A stretch of DNA of 12,270 nt from an uncultured Flavobacteriales bacterium (GTDB lineage Bacteria; Bacteroidota; Bacteroidia; Flavobacteriales_D; Parvicellaceae): contig CALDTD010000161.1 of the NCBI GenBank assembly GCA_937924345.1, forward strand, positions 1 through 12,270, given 5' to 3'. Positions 1 through 6,823 of the stretch are shown here, in pieces. Position 1 is the first letter of the stretch. Every line of letters starts with the position of its first letter. The notes under the pieces are model-generated. The model searched no databases. It worked only from the letters and a program-made list of their open reading frames with translations, and was not told where the DNA came from. Both the position numbers and the translations under genes were made by a program.

Positions 1-322
1 TTGAAACAATGGTTTGAGTTAAGAGCATTAAAATCGCATTGTTAGTAATATAGGCTTTTATAATAGGGTCTAAAAGTATTGCCATTAACATACCATATAT
101 AACTATAGCAACATTGTTTCCTAGTAGCATAGTACCAATAAAGTCTGACGGCTTTTTTGCAAATTTTGAAAGGATTCTTGCTTGTATTCCTCCTTGATTT
201 TTATCTAACTCAATCTTTAGTCGATTGGCAGATATAAATGCAATTTCAATTCCCGAGAAAAACGCTGAAAATGCGAGGGTAAGAATTATTAGAATAAGAG
301 TTATGACGGGATCTTCGTCCAT
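1..322 (-). CDS. DUF21 (CNNM) domain membrane protein, hemolysin C/CorC-type, N-terminal part
   Basis: Only the first 107 codons lie in the window; the gene continues past position 1. The frame opens with an ATG at 320-322 and reads MDEDPVITLILIILTLAFSA, then FFSGIEIAFISANRLKIEL, which is the typical start of a DUF21/CNNM transmembrane domain. A hydrophobic helix covers about residues 6-28. After a basic stretch (SKFAKKPSDFIGTMLLGNNV) come further hydrophobic segments. Family members usually carry CBS domains and a CorC_HlyC domain behind this, and have been linked to divalent cation transport; those parts are off the window. It sits 30 bases after the 71-residue membrane protein gene and is probably the last visible gene of the rng-coaX-lptC operon. 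It is related to, but distinct from, GldE at 8348-9688. Confidence 0.85.
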   Translation of the reverse strand, partial: MDEDPVITLILIILTLAFSAFFSGIEIAFISANRLKIELDKNQGGIQARILSKFAKKPSDFIGTMLLGNNVAIVIYGMLMAILLDPIIKAYITNNAILMLLTQTIVS

Positions 323-352
323 GATTGATTTTATAACTAAAACAAATATAAA

Positions 353-568
353 TTATTTTTTTACTTCTTGATTTTTTTCGTTTTCTAATTTTTCAAATCT
401 TTTTCTAATTCCTCGTCTTACTAAAAACATTCCCCAAACTAATCCCGTAATTAAGATATAGAATTTTGCAGCATTAAATCCATCTTTAAATCCAAGATAA
501 ATAGTGAGCAAAGTTGTAAGGATAGCTATTGCAAACCAAAACTTTTCTAAAATAATATGTATATTCAT
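353..568 (-). CDS. Conserved small membrane protein, 71 residues, function unknown
   Basis: I do not recognise a named family. The protein has two hydrophobic segments at about residues 7-26 and 35-52, separated by a short polar stretch (GFKDGFNAAK), and ends in a strongly charged tail (RRGIRKRFEKLENEKNQEVKK). By the positive-inside rule both ends are probably cytoplasmic. It begins with ATG 8 bases after the lptC stop and ends 30 bases before the DUF21 gene, so it is very likely co-transcribed. A short two-helix protein at this place between lptC and a hemolysin-type gene is, from memory, usual in Flavobacteriia, which argues that it is a real gene. A link to LPS export or to the DUF21 protein is inference from position only. 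Confidence 0.8.
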   Translation of the reverse strand: MNIHIILEKFWFAIAILTTLLTIYLGFKDGFNAAKFYILITGLVWGMFLVRRGIRKRFEKLENEKNQEVKK

Positions 569-576
569 TGTGCGAT

Positions 577-1179
577 TTATTGTGTATTCTCGTTTTCTTC
601 AGGTTCTGTGAAATTATAATAACTATCAGAAATTTTCTTGAGTTGATATTTAGAAAATGCGGTGTTTGAAGTTAATCCTTCTCCAATGATCACACCTTCT
701 TCTGTAGTTATTTTAACCTTTTCAGGTGTTGTTATACTGTCTTTATTAAAATAAATATGCAATAGTTCTGTCTCTAACTTTTCTTTTTTTGGGTTTAGAA
801 ATACAACACTGTCTTTAACTAACAAATACTGGTCTTGAGACATTAATTTTCCGTAGTTGGAAGATAGTTGAGACTCTTCGTTTCCAAGTGAATCAAAAAA
901 AGTGACTAGCATTCCTGCTGGACAAATTAAGCTAGCTGTTTTTACCTTGTTATCTTCTTCTTCTTGAATAGAAACTTTTTTTAAAATAGGAGCTTCTAAT
1001 TTGATTTTATTGTTTCCATTATCTGAAAAATATAATGTTACATTTTCAGAGACTTCTCCTAGTTGGTTGTTTTTAGTAACTGTTTTATTTGCTTCCTCTA
1101 AATTTTCGGAGCAAGAAAAAAGCATTCCTATCATTACGATCGAAATGCTTAACCATTTTATATTTCTACTTAAGATCAC
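577..1179 (-). CDS. lptC: LPS export ABC transporter periplasmic protein LptC
   Basis: LptC takes lipopolysaccharide from the LptBFG transporter in the inner membrane and passes it to the periplasmic LptA bridge. The 200-residue size fits the family. The N-terminus is a hydrophobic stretch ending in LFSC (Cys23), a lipoprotein-type signal, whereas E. coli LptC keeps an uncleaved membrane helix. The body is beta-rich with LptC-like motifs: the NVTLYFSDNGNNKIKLEAP stretch, the FFDSLGNEESQLSSNYGKL stretch with the family's alternating strands, and near the end KITTEEGVIIGEGLTSN. The start is GTG (1177-1179): a TAA lies directly upstream in frame, and the next methionines, at residues 16 and 19, would cut into the signal peptide. 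It begins 6 bases after the TPR gene stop. Assignment rests on the fold pattern and neighbours, as LptC sequences diverge strongly. Confidence 0.85.
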   Translation of the reverse strand: MILSRNIKWLSISIVMIGMLFSCSENLEEANKTVTKNNQLGEVSENVTLYFSDNGNNKIKLEAPILKKVSIQEEEDNKVKTASLICPAGMLVTFFDSLGNEESQLSSNYGKLMSQDQYLLVKDSVVFLNPKKEKLETELLHIYFNKDSITTPEKVKITTEEGVIIGEGLTSNTAFSKYQLKKISDSYYNFTEPEENENTQ

Positions 1180-1185
1180 TTACAA

Positions 1186-2481
1186 TTAGTCAATTGCTCT
1201 TACTTTTGTAGATTCTCCCCAGCATGGAACTTTTACAGACTGTCCTACGGTTACTTCAACTAAAAATAAATCTGCTTTTCCAGCTAGTCTATTTTTCCAA
1301 GCATTTACTGTAGAAGAGCTAACGCATCCTTTTGCTTTTTCTGCGTAATCAATTGCTAAACCATATACATAACTGGCTTCAATTTTTGTGCTTCCACAAG
1401 ATGGGGCCGACATAGCGATTGCTCTCGCAATTATTCCGTTTCCTTTACACTTGTTATCCATTTTTCGAGCATAAGATGCTGCAGATTTATAACTTCCTCG
1501 AGATAATTCAATTCCAGCTAATTTCTCGTATAATTTTGCTTTTTCAGCTTCATCAGTTGTTAATGTTAATCCTTCTTCATAGAATTGAGCAGCTTTTTTG
1601 TACTCTTTTTTAGCATAAGCTCCGTTACCCAGACTTATAGCAGACTCAGCAGTTGGTTCCCATGTATGAATTTTTGTTGCTAATTCTGTATAGAAATCAC
1701 TAGAGTTACATTTCTTACCGTCAAGCATTTTAACAGCTTTTTTAATTAATGCTGTGTCATTTGGAGCAGCTTCAACTTTAGGAATAAATAACTCTTCAAG
1801 TTTATCACAGCTTGCACAAGGTGTTACTGTTTTGTCTAAATATGCTTGAGAACTTTCGTAATAACCTCTTTTCTTTTCATTTTCTTTATAGTTTTCAATT
1901 TGCGCTTCACAAATCTTAGATAATTTATCATATTGGTTTAGTAACAAACCACAATCACCTTTTTTGTTCCCAACCATATAATAAGCAGCTAAAATTGACT
2001 TGTTTATCCATCCTGATTTTATCTCTTTGGTTTCGTATTGGTCCATTCCTTTGTTAAGTAGATTGTATGCTTCTTCATAACCTGTTTTAGCTTTATACTT
2101 AATTAAGTCTTCGCCTCTACTTACTTGAATTTCTTTACAATCTCCAAAGTGTTCAATCCATAAATCGTAAATCATGAAAATAGTATCTGCAATTGCTGCT
2201 TTCTTCTTGGCATCTTTTACTTTTTTATATTCTTTCTCGTATATATAGACACCATGAGAGTAAAGTACTGGCTTATATTTTGGAGCTTTCTTTTGTGCAT
2301 TCCACCAAAATGATTTAGCTCCAGAATAATCCTTTTGTTTAAATGGCTCGGCATATAAAGAAATAGCAGCTTTACCTGCATTTTCATCCTCACCATAGTT
2401 TGCCGAAGCTGGCTCATTACACTCTTGACCAAATGCAATACCTCCAATTAAAATCCCTATTAATGTTATAAAATTTTTCAT
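1186..2481 (-). CDS. Periplasmic tetratricopeptide-repeat protein
   Basis: The 431-residue protein starts with a clear signal peptide (ITLIGILIGGIAFGQ, cleavage probably before Gln19), so it acts in the periplasm or at the outer membrane. The middle and C-terminal parts are helical repeats. The clearest TPR units lie at about residues 278-310 (AISLGNGAYAKKEYKKAAQF) and 314-345 (KLYEKLAGIELSRGSYKSAA), with the usual G/A-A-Y-A spacing. Several cysteines (Cys21, 115, 177, 191, 222, 225, 258, 344, 362, 386, 420) suggest disulfides. TPR proteins are protein-interaction scaffolds; the partner here is unknown. It lies between an outer-membrane barrel gene (14-base gap) and lptC (6-base gap), so a part in outer-membrane or LPS assembly is a reasonable guess. 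No enzymatic motif was seen. Confidence 0.85.
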   Translation of the reverse strand: MKNFITLIGILIGGIAFGQECNEPASANYGEDENAGKAAISLYAEPFKQKDYSGAKSFWWNAQKKAPKYKPVLYSHGVYIYEKEYKKVKDAKKKAAIADTIFMIYDLWIEHFGDCKEIQVSRGEDLIKYKAKTGYEEAYNLLNKGMDQYETKEIKSGWINKSILAAYYMVGNKKGDCGLLLNQYDKLSKICEAQIENYKENEKKRGYYESSQAYLDKTVTPCASCDKLEELFIPKVEAAPNDTALIKKAVKMLDGKKCNSSDFYTELATKIHTWEPTAESAISLGNGAYAKKEYKKAAQFYEEGLTLTTDEAEKAKLYEKLAGIELSRGSYKSAASYARKMDNKCKGNGIIARAIAMSAPSCGSTKIEASYVYGLAIDYAEKAKGCVSSSTVNAWKNRLAGKADLFLVEVTVGQSVKVPCWGESTKVRAID

Positions 2482-2495
2482 TTCGTTTTTATGTT

Positions 2496-3833
2496 TTAAT
2501 CATACTTACGCTTTCTAAACCATCTATCGTAGTTAGACGGAGCAAGAGAAAAACCTAAGTAAACTTTAAAGTAATTATCTTCAATTAAATTATTTTCTGT
2601 TGTTCCTAGGCGGCCAAGATCTAACCCTAAATCTACTGATGAAAAAGATCTTGAACTAAGTAACGGTATAGATATACCAAAACTTATGCCATAGTCATTA
2701 ATCTTCTCGCCATTAACAGCTATGTTTGTTGTTCCATTTCGAAGACCTGCTCTGTATGTTGATTTTTGAAAAATAGATCGACTTTTACTATTCCAATCTT
2801 TCATTAATGTAGGAGTGTAACTTAGGCCAAGTGCAAAACGAGTTGATTTAATTAAACCAGGCGGTGTTAGATTTTCACCATTAAAGATTTCACTATAATT
2901 ACTCCAGTTTTGTTGTTCATACTGTAAAGCAACAGTTAGTTTTTTATTAAATGTTAAAGCTGTTCCAATTTTGATTCCACTTGGTAATGATATTTTTCCT
3001 TTTTGACCTTCGTTTACCTCTAAAGTATCTTTTGCTGTCTCAATAACATTAAATGTTGAATATTGGAAGTTGTAAGCAAAGTTATCAGTCGTTACATTTA
3101 TTTGATTGTTTACTGTGTAATTGATACCTGCTTGTAGTTTAATATTATTGTCAAATTGTTGGCTGTATTGTAGACCTAAATCCAAATTTAAGCCATTGAT
3201 TGTCTTAAAATCATTAACACGTGTATTAAAAAAGGTTGCGTCAGAAAAAATAACAGCTCTACTATTATCGATCGTGCCAAATAGATATGAAAAATTTGCT
3301 CCAGCAGAAATCCTAAGACTATCTCCCTTATTTATAATTTCGCGCCCTGCACCTAGAAAAACTTTGTTTATTCCGCCTTGTCCTTCGTAATTATATCTTA
3401 CAGAGTCTCCTTCATTTACAGAATATGAATTGATGTCATACCCAACAGTAGAGTAGGGCATTAACCCAAATGCGACTCCTGTTTTTGTGCCGATAGGAAG
3501 ACCAAGTGTGAAATTTCTTAATGCAAAGGTACTTTGGTTAGATGAAGAATTTTCTGTTTTCAAAGTTTGAATCTTTCCATAAATACCGACATCAAAAATT
3601 GGTTTGTATTTTAATAAACCGCTGTAAGAAGCTGGATTGGAAATATTAACATGGTTAAATTCTGAAAGTGCCACAGCCGTATTACTCATTCCAAAGTAAG
3701 TCGCCGAAGTCGGTTGAGCTATTTCGCCCAGACCAAATCGGGTATATGGGGAATTGTTGAGTTTTTGGCCAAAAGCGGTTTTAATCCCTACAAATAAAAA
3801 AATAAGTGTAATAAATTTAATTTTGTTTTTCAT
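2496..3833 (-). CDS. Predicted outer-membrane beta-barrel protein (OmpP1/FadL-like)
   Basis: The 445-residue protein has a signal peptide ending in KTAFGQ (cleavage about residue 22). The mature start, NNSPYTRFGLGEI, is followed by GMSNTAVALSEFNHVNISNP, a pattern I associate with FadL/PorV-type barrels of Bacteroidota. The rest shows alternating hydrophobic/polar strands rich in Tyr, Phe, Asn and Gly (for example KLQAGINYTVNNQINVTTDN and ALGLSYTPTL), as expected for a transmembrane beta-barrel. The C-terminus contains YFKVYLGFSLAPSNYDRWFR and ends with a basic tail. The 5' end overlaps the end of coaX by 17 bases, implying translational coupling. The transported substrate cannot be told from sequence; a lipid or hydrophobic compound fits the FadL family but is inference. 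Confidence 0.8.
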   Translation of the reverse strand: MKNKIKFITLIFLFVGIKTAFGQKLNNSPYTRFGLGEIAQPTSATYFGMSNTAVALSEFNHVNISNPASYSGLLKYKPIFDVGIYGKIQTLKTENSSSNQSTFALRNFTLGLPIGTKTGVAFGLMPYSTVGYDINSYSVNEGDSVRYNYEGQGGINKVFLGAGREIINKGDSLRISAGANFSYLFGTIDNSRAVIFSDATFFNTRVNDFKTINGLNLDLGLQYSQQFDNNIKLQAGINYTVNNQINVTTDNFAYNFQYSTFNVIETAKDTLEVNEGQKGKISLPSGIKIGTALTFNKKLTVALQYEQQNWSNYSEIFNGENLTPPGLIKSTRFALGLSYTPTLMKDWNSKSRSIFQKSTYRAGLRNGTTNIAVNGEKINDYGISFGISIPLLSSRSFSSVDLGLDLGRLGTTENNLIEDNYFKVYLGFSLAPSNYDRWFRKRKYD

Positions 3834-4554
3834 TGTAATCTAAAATTACTTTAAGCCCTTTAAGGGTCAGCATCTTGTCTACAAAGATGCTATTTTTTTG
3901 TGATAATTCCTTGTTTTCGAAATAAGATAAATCTCCACCTGTTAAAAATATATTTAAAGAAGGATATTTTTCTTCGTATAAAGCAATAAATGATTTAATT
4001 TCTGACAACATACCGAAGTAAACACCAGTTGAAATAGATGAAAATGTGTCTGTTCCAATTAAGTCTTTAGTAGTTGCTTGTTCAATTAACGGTAAATTAT
4101 CAGTTAAATTATGTAGTGCATTGTATCTCATCTGAAAACCAAGAGAAATACTACCTCCCAAATATTCATTTTTACCATTAATTACATCAAACTTTAAGCA
4201 AGTTCCAACATCAATTACTAAGTTATTTTGATTTGGGAATTGTTTATTAGCAGCAATTATGTTTGCTAAACGATCGTTTCCTAAGGTTTGAGGTGTTGCA
4301 TATTTGTTCTTAATCGGGATTTCAGTTGAATGATTTAGATTAATAACCTGTTTGAACAAAGAGCAAATATTCTGGGTGTAGGCTTTAGATCTTACCGAGC
4401 TTATAATTGTAGGTGTTTCTTCTAGTTTGCTATCGGAGATAAATACTTTAAACTCTGATATAGAACTAAAGTAATTTATTGATGAAGCCTTTCTATTATA
4501 AAAAACAACTGCTTTTAACCTGGTGTTTCCAATGTCAATAATCAGTTGTTTCAT
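3817..4554 (-). CDS. coaX: Type III pantothenate kinase
   Basis: CoaX phosphorylates pantothenate to 4'-phosphopantothenate, the first step of coenzyme A synthesis, in the cytoplasm. The 245-residue length is normal. The ASKHA-type motifs are present in order: the phosphate-binding DIGNTRLK (residues 7-14), LGNDRLANI (91-99) with the conserved Asp-Arg pair, NLVIDVGTCLKFDVI (111-125) with the catalytic-type Asp115, the YLGGSISLGF glycine loop (131-140), and LTGG (204-207). The GTCLK stretch differs slightly from the common GTAxT form; Cys at this place is known in Bacteroidota homologues, as I recall. The gene begins 22 bases after the rng stop and its end overlaps the outer-membrane protein gene. 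Type III enzymes are not feedback-inhibited by CoA in characterised members. Confidence 0.95.
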   Translation of the reverse strand: MKQLIIDIGNTRLKAVVFYNRKASSINYFSSISEFKVFISDSKLEETPTIISSVRSKAYTQNICSLFKQVINLNHSTEIPIKNKYATPQTLGNDRLANIIAANKQFPNQNNLVIDVGTCLKFDVINGKNEYLGGSISLGFQMRYNALHNLTDNLPLIEQATTKDLIGTDTFSSISTGVYFGMLSEIKSFIALYEEKYPSLNIFLTGGDLSYFENKELSQKNSIFVDKMLTLKGLKVILDYNEKQN

Positions 4555-4576
4555 GAATGATTTGTGTCAATAAAAC

Positions 4577-6127
4577 TTAAAGAATAATCGGTTCGTTTTT
4601 ACTATTTACGAATTCATATTTTAAAAGTGTATAATCTACTACACCTTTTACAGGAATCCATTTCTTATGCGTTAAAAACCAAGTTCTTTGAATATTTTTT
4701 ATTCCCTTTTTTAAGTAAGCTTCAATAAATGGATGAACATTTAAAGTTAGATCATTTCCCTTATATTCCTCGATGTAAAAACGTAAACTGTTTTCAATCT
4801 CGTCAATTATTAATGTAGTAGATTCTACTTCTCCAGAACCTTTACAAGTAGGACAAGATTCTGCAGTTTTTATATCTGTAACAGGTCTTACACGTTGGCG
4901 AGTCAATTCAATTACTCCAAATCTAGTTGGAGGAATGATGTTATGTTTAGCACGGTCAGCACGCATTGCTTCACGCAAGGTCTCAAACAACTTTTGATTG
5001 TTTTCACGTTTGTGCATATCAATAAAATCAATTGCAACAATTCCACCCATATCTCTAAGTCGCAGAACACGAGCAATTTCGTGAGCTACTTCAATATTTG
5101 TTTCAAATGCGTTCTGCTCTTGATTTTGAATTGAAGCTTTTCTATTTCCAGAGTTTACATCAATCACATGCATAGCTTCTGTATGCTCAATAATTAAATA
5201 AGCTCCAGATGATAACATTACTTTTTTACCAAAAGATGCTTTAATTTGTTTGGTGATTCCAAGTTGCTCGAAAATATTTACTTTGCCAGTATAATTTTTT
5301 ACAATCCCTACTTTTTTTGGTGCAATTGTTTGTACGTAAGTTTTTATCTCTTCGTACATTTCAGAATCATTAACCTGAATATTTGTAAATTCTTCAGTTA
5401 ACAAATCTCTTAAAACGGTAGATGTTCTGTTCATCTCTCCCAAGACACGTTTAACAGGTGCAGAGCCTTTTAAAGACTTGTAAAGTTCTTCCCATTTAGA
5501 CATTAAGTCACTCATGTCTTGGTCTAATTCAGCAACTTTACGGTCTTGAGCAACAGTTCTAATAATTACGCCAAAATTCTTAGGCTTAATACTAGAGATC
5601 AATCGCTTTAAACGTTCTTTTTCTGCTGGATCTTTAATTTTCTGAGAGATAGAAATTTTATCAGAAAAAGGAACCAAAACAATATATCTACCAGCTAAAG
5701 TTACTTCAGCACTCAAACGAGGTCCTTTAGTAGAAATAGGTTCTTTAGCAATTTGTACAGTTATTAGTTGATTAGCAGATACGACATCACTTATCTTCCC
5801 ATTTTTATCTATGTCTTTCTCAATTTTATTATAAGAAAGGTTAGCAGCTTTTTGTGTTCCTTTAACTGTTCCCTCAAAGTACTTCTTCATCGATAAGTAC
5901 TGAGGTCCTAAATCTAGGTAGTGTAAAAACGCATCTTTTTCATATCCTACATCTACAAATGCGGCATTTAAGCTTGGTATAACTTTCCGTACCTTACCAA
6001 GGTAAATATCTCCAACGCTAAAGTCTTTGTTAAGCTTTTCTTTATGAAGTTCAATTAATTTTTTGTCCTTCAATAAAGCAATATCGACTTCAGTTGGTTT
6101 GGAATTAATGATTAATTCAAAACTCAC
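4577..6127 (-). CDS. rng: Ribonuclease E/G family endoribonuclease (RNase G)
   Basis: RNase G cleaves single-stranded, A/U-rich RNA, matures the 5' end of 16S rRNA and takes part in mRNA decay. The 516-residue protein has an S1 RNA-binding domain at about residues 36-130 (GDIYLGKVRKVIPSLNAAFV), interrupted by a family-typical insert, followed by the 5'-sensor and DNase I-like catalytic region. The two metal-binding aspartates are visible in HVIDVNSG (Asp323) and AIDFIDM (Asp367). The zinc-link motif CPTCKGSGE (Cys425, Cys428) follows TRQRVRP. The C-terminal helical domain is short, and there is no RNase E-type degradosome scaffold. The start is GTG (6125-6127); an in-frame TAA lies upstream and no ATG is available before VDIALLK. 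It leads the minus-strand run into coaX, 22 bases downstream. Confidence 0.95.
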   Translation of the reverse strand: MSFELIINSKPTEVDIALLKDKKLIELHKEKLNKDFSVGDIYLGKVRKVIPSLNAAFVDVGYEKDAFLHYLDLGPQYLSMKKYFEGTVKGTQKAANLSYNKIEKDIDKNGKISDVVSANQLITVQIAKEPISTKGPRLSAEVTLAGRYIVLVPFSDKISISQKIKDPAEKERLKRLISSIKPKNFGVIIRTVAQDRKVAELDQDMSDLMSKWEELYKSLKGSAPVKRVLGEMNRTSTVLRDLLTEEFTNIQVNDSEMYEEIKTYVQTIAPKKVGIVKNYTGKVNIFEQLGITKQIKASFGKKVMLSSGAYLIIEHTEAMHVIDVNSGNRKASIQNQEQNAFETNIEVAHEIARVLRLRDMGGIVAIDFIDMHKRENNQKLFETLREAMRADRAKHNIIPPTRFGVIELTRQRVRPVTDIKTAESCPTCKGSGEVESTTLIIDEIENSLRFYIEEYKGNDLTLNVHPFIEAYLKKGIKNIQRTWFLTHKKWIPVKGVVDYTLLKYEFVNSKNEPIIL

Positions 6128-6163
6128 TTCTGATGTAATTAAATGTTAACTGAAAATTGCATG

Positions 6164-6196
6164 CTAAATTAGAAACAATAAAGCACAAAATAACAA
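6164..6196 (-). promoter_or_regulatory. Possible promoter of the rng operon
   Basis: On the minus strand TAATTTAG (6164-6171) differs by one base from the Bacteroidota -7 element TAnnTTTG, and a TTG lies 22 bases upstream (6194-6196). This would give a leader of about 30 bases before the GTG of rng. The spacing is on the long side and the -33 candidate lies within the terminator stem, so this is a weak call. Confidence 0.25.
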
Positions 6197-6220
6197 GCTA
6201 CTGTAGAACAATAGCTTGTT
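6187..6220 (-). terminator. Hairpin terminator after the HU and bS22-like genes
   Basis: A perfect 9-base inverted repeat (AACAAGCTA at 6192-6200 and TAGCTTGTT at 6212-6220) encloses an 11-base loop. On the minus strand it is followed by ATTTTG, a short U-tract; on the plus strand no T-run follows. It lies 30 bases behind the stop of the small basic gene and before rng, so it would separate the two transcription units. The U-tract is short, so some read-through into rng is possible. Confidence 0.6.
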
Positions 6221-6249
6221 TAATACTGATTGAAATAACTAACTAAGTG

Positions 6250-6342
6250 TTATTTCTTCTTCTTGTGACGGTTCTTTCTCAAACGTTTTTTACGTTTGTG
6301 AGTTGAAATCTTATGTCTTTTTCTTTTTTTACCACTTGGCAT
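6250..6342 (-). CDS. Small basic ribosomal-type protein, mS38/bS22-like (AURKAIP1/COX24 domain)
   Basis: This 30-residue frame, too short for usual gene-calling limits, starts with ATG and reads MPSGKKRKRHKISTHKRKKR, then LRKNRHKKKK and TAA. Twenty-one of the 30 residues are Lys, Arg or His. The spacing R-x-K-[IM]-S-x-x-K-x-x-K-x-L-R-x-x-R matches the C-terminal domain of mitochondrial mS38 (AURKAIP1/Cox24) and the mycobacterial small-subunit protein bS22 as I remember them. Those proteins bind 16S-type rRNA near helix 44. A role in the 30S subunit is therefore likely but inferred. It lies 20 bases behind the HU gene and in front of a terminator, so the two genes are probably one transcript. 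From memory, a near-identical small ORF is present beside rng in many Bacteroidota, which supports its being real. Confidence 0.85.
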   Translation of the reverse strand: MPSGKKRKRHKISTHKRKKRLRKNRHKKKK

Positions 6343-6362
6343 AATAAATTGTTTTTAGATAC

Positions 6363-6653
6363 TTATTTAACTTTAACCTTACTCTTTACTCCTTCTACAA
6401 ACGTTTTAGCCGGTTTGAAAGCTGGAATGTTGTGTGCAGGTATTATAATTGTCGTGTTTTTTGAGATATTTCTACCTGTTTTTTCAGCTCTTTCTTTTAC
6501 GATAAAACTTCCAAAACCTCTTAAATAAACATTATCTCCTCCTTCTAACGCCTCTTTGATCTCTTCCATAAAGGCTTCTACAGTTGCTTGGACAGCGATT
6601 TTTTCAACTCCTGTCTTATCTGCAATGCTTCCTACAATATCTGCTTTTGTCAT
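6363..6653 (-). CDS. HU/IHF-family histone-like DNA-binding protein
   Basis: HU-family proteins are small dimeric DNA-bending proteins of the nucleoid. The 96-residue protein shows the whole fold: the helical N-terminus MTKADIVGSIADKTGV, the dimer helices to about residue 38, the signature YLRGFGSFIVKERAEKTGRN (about 43-62), the beta-arm, and IPAFKPAKTFVEGV. At the arm tip the usual RNPKTG is RNISKN, so the DNA-intercalating proline is absent; this variant is, as I recall, common in Flavobacteriia. A six-residue basic tail (KSKVKVK) ends the protein. It is divergently transcribed from mutY, with a good promoter 60 bases upstream, and is followed by the bS22-like gene. Whether it is closer to HU or an IHF subunit cannot be settled here. 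Confidence 0.95.
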   Translation of the reverse strand: MTKADIVGSIADKTGVEKIAVQATVEAFMEEIKEALEGGDNVYLRGFGSFIVKERAEKTGRNISKNTTIIIPAHNIPAFKPAKTFVEGVKSKVKVK

Positions 6654-6687
6654 TTAAACTACTGATTTAATATCTTTTTTTCCTAGT

Positions 6688-6708
6688 CCCTGATATTTCT
6701 TCTCAGGG
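6688..6708 (-). promoter_or_regulatory. Hairpin at the 5' end of the HU gene leader
   Basis: CCCTGA (6688-6693) and TCAGGG (6703-6708) form a perfect 6-base stem with a 9-base loop. It is the only G+C-rich patch in the intergenic region. Given the -7 element at 6713-6720, transcription should start within a few bases of this stem, so the hairpin would sit at the extreme 5' end of the HU mRNA. Such 5' stems can protect mRNAs from decay or bind a regulator; which applies is unknown. No T-run follows on either strand, which argues against a terminator. Confidence 0.5.
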
Positions 6709-6712
6709 GTCG

Positions 6713-6744
6713 CAAAGTTAGAAAATCTTTTTTAAACATTACAA
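6713..6744 (-). promoter_or_regulatory. Promoter of the HU gene (Bacteroidota type)
   Basis: On the minus strand TAACTTTG (6713-6720) is a perfect match to the Bacteroidota -7 consensus TAnnTTTG, and TTG (6742-6744) lies 21 bases upstream at the -33 position. The predicted start site near 6706-6709 gives a leader of about 55 bases to the ATG at 6653. Confidence 0.7.
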
Positions 6745-6757
6745 TATTATTTTATTA

Positions 6758-6790
6758 TTTGTTAGAACTGATAGTTATTGAGTATTTTTA
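6758..6790 (+). promoter_or_regulatory. Possible promoter of mutY
   Basis: TTTG (6758-6761) and TATTTTTA (6783-6790) are separated by 21 bases. The second differs from TAnnTTTG only at the last base. The predicted leader would be about 28 bases before the mutY ATG. The region is very A+T-rich, so chance matches are likely. Confidence 0.35.
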
Positions 6791-6823
6791 ACCTATTGAT
6801 TTTTGGTAATATAGGAATGGTAT

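Noticed and set aside
1001..1613. Plus-strand open frames opposite lptC and the TPR gene
   Set aside because: They have no signal or domain pattern and lie antisense to well-supported genes; they reflect low G+C codon use of the real frames.
2217..2447. Minus-strand 76-codon frame inside the TPR gene
   Set aside because: It is out of frame within a gene with a clear signal peptide and repeats.
3121..3390. Plus-strand 89-codon frame opposite the outer-membrane barrel gene
   Set aside because: Antisense shadow without recognisable features.
4895..5134. Plus-strand 79-codon frame opposite rng
   Set aside because: It covers the strand opposite the RNase G catalytic motifs, which are plainly coding on the minus strand.
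6313..6528. Plus-strand 71-codon frame across the HU gene
   Set aside because: The HU fold is complete on the minus strand; this frame also crosses the small basic gene.
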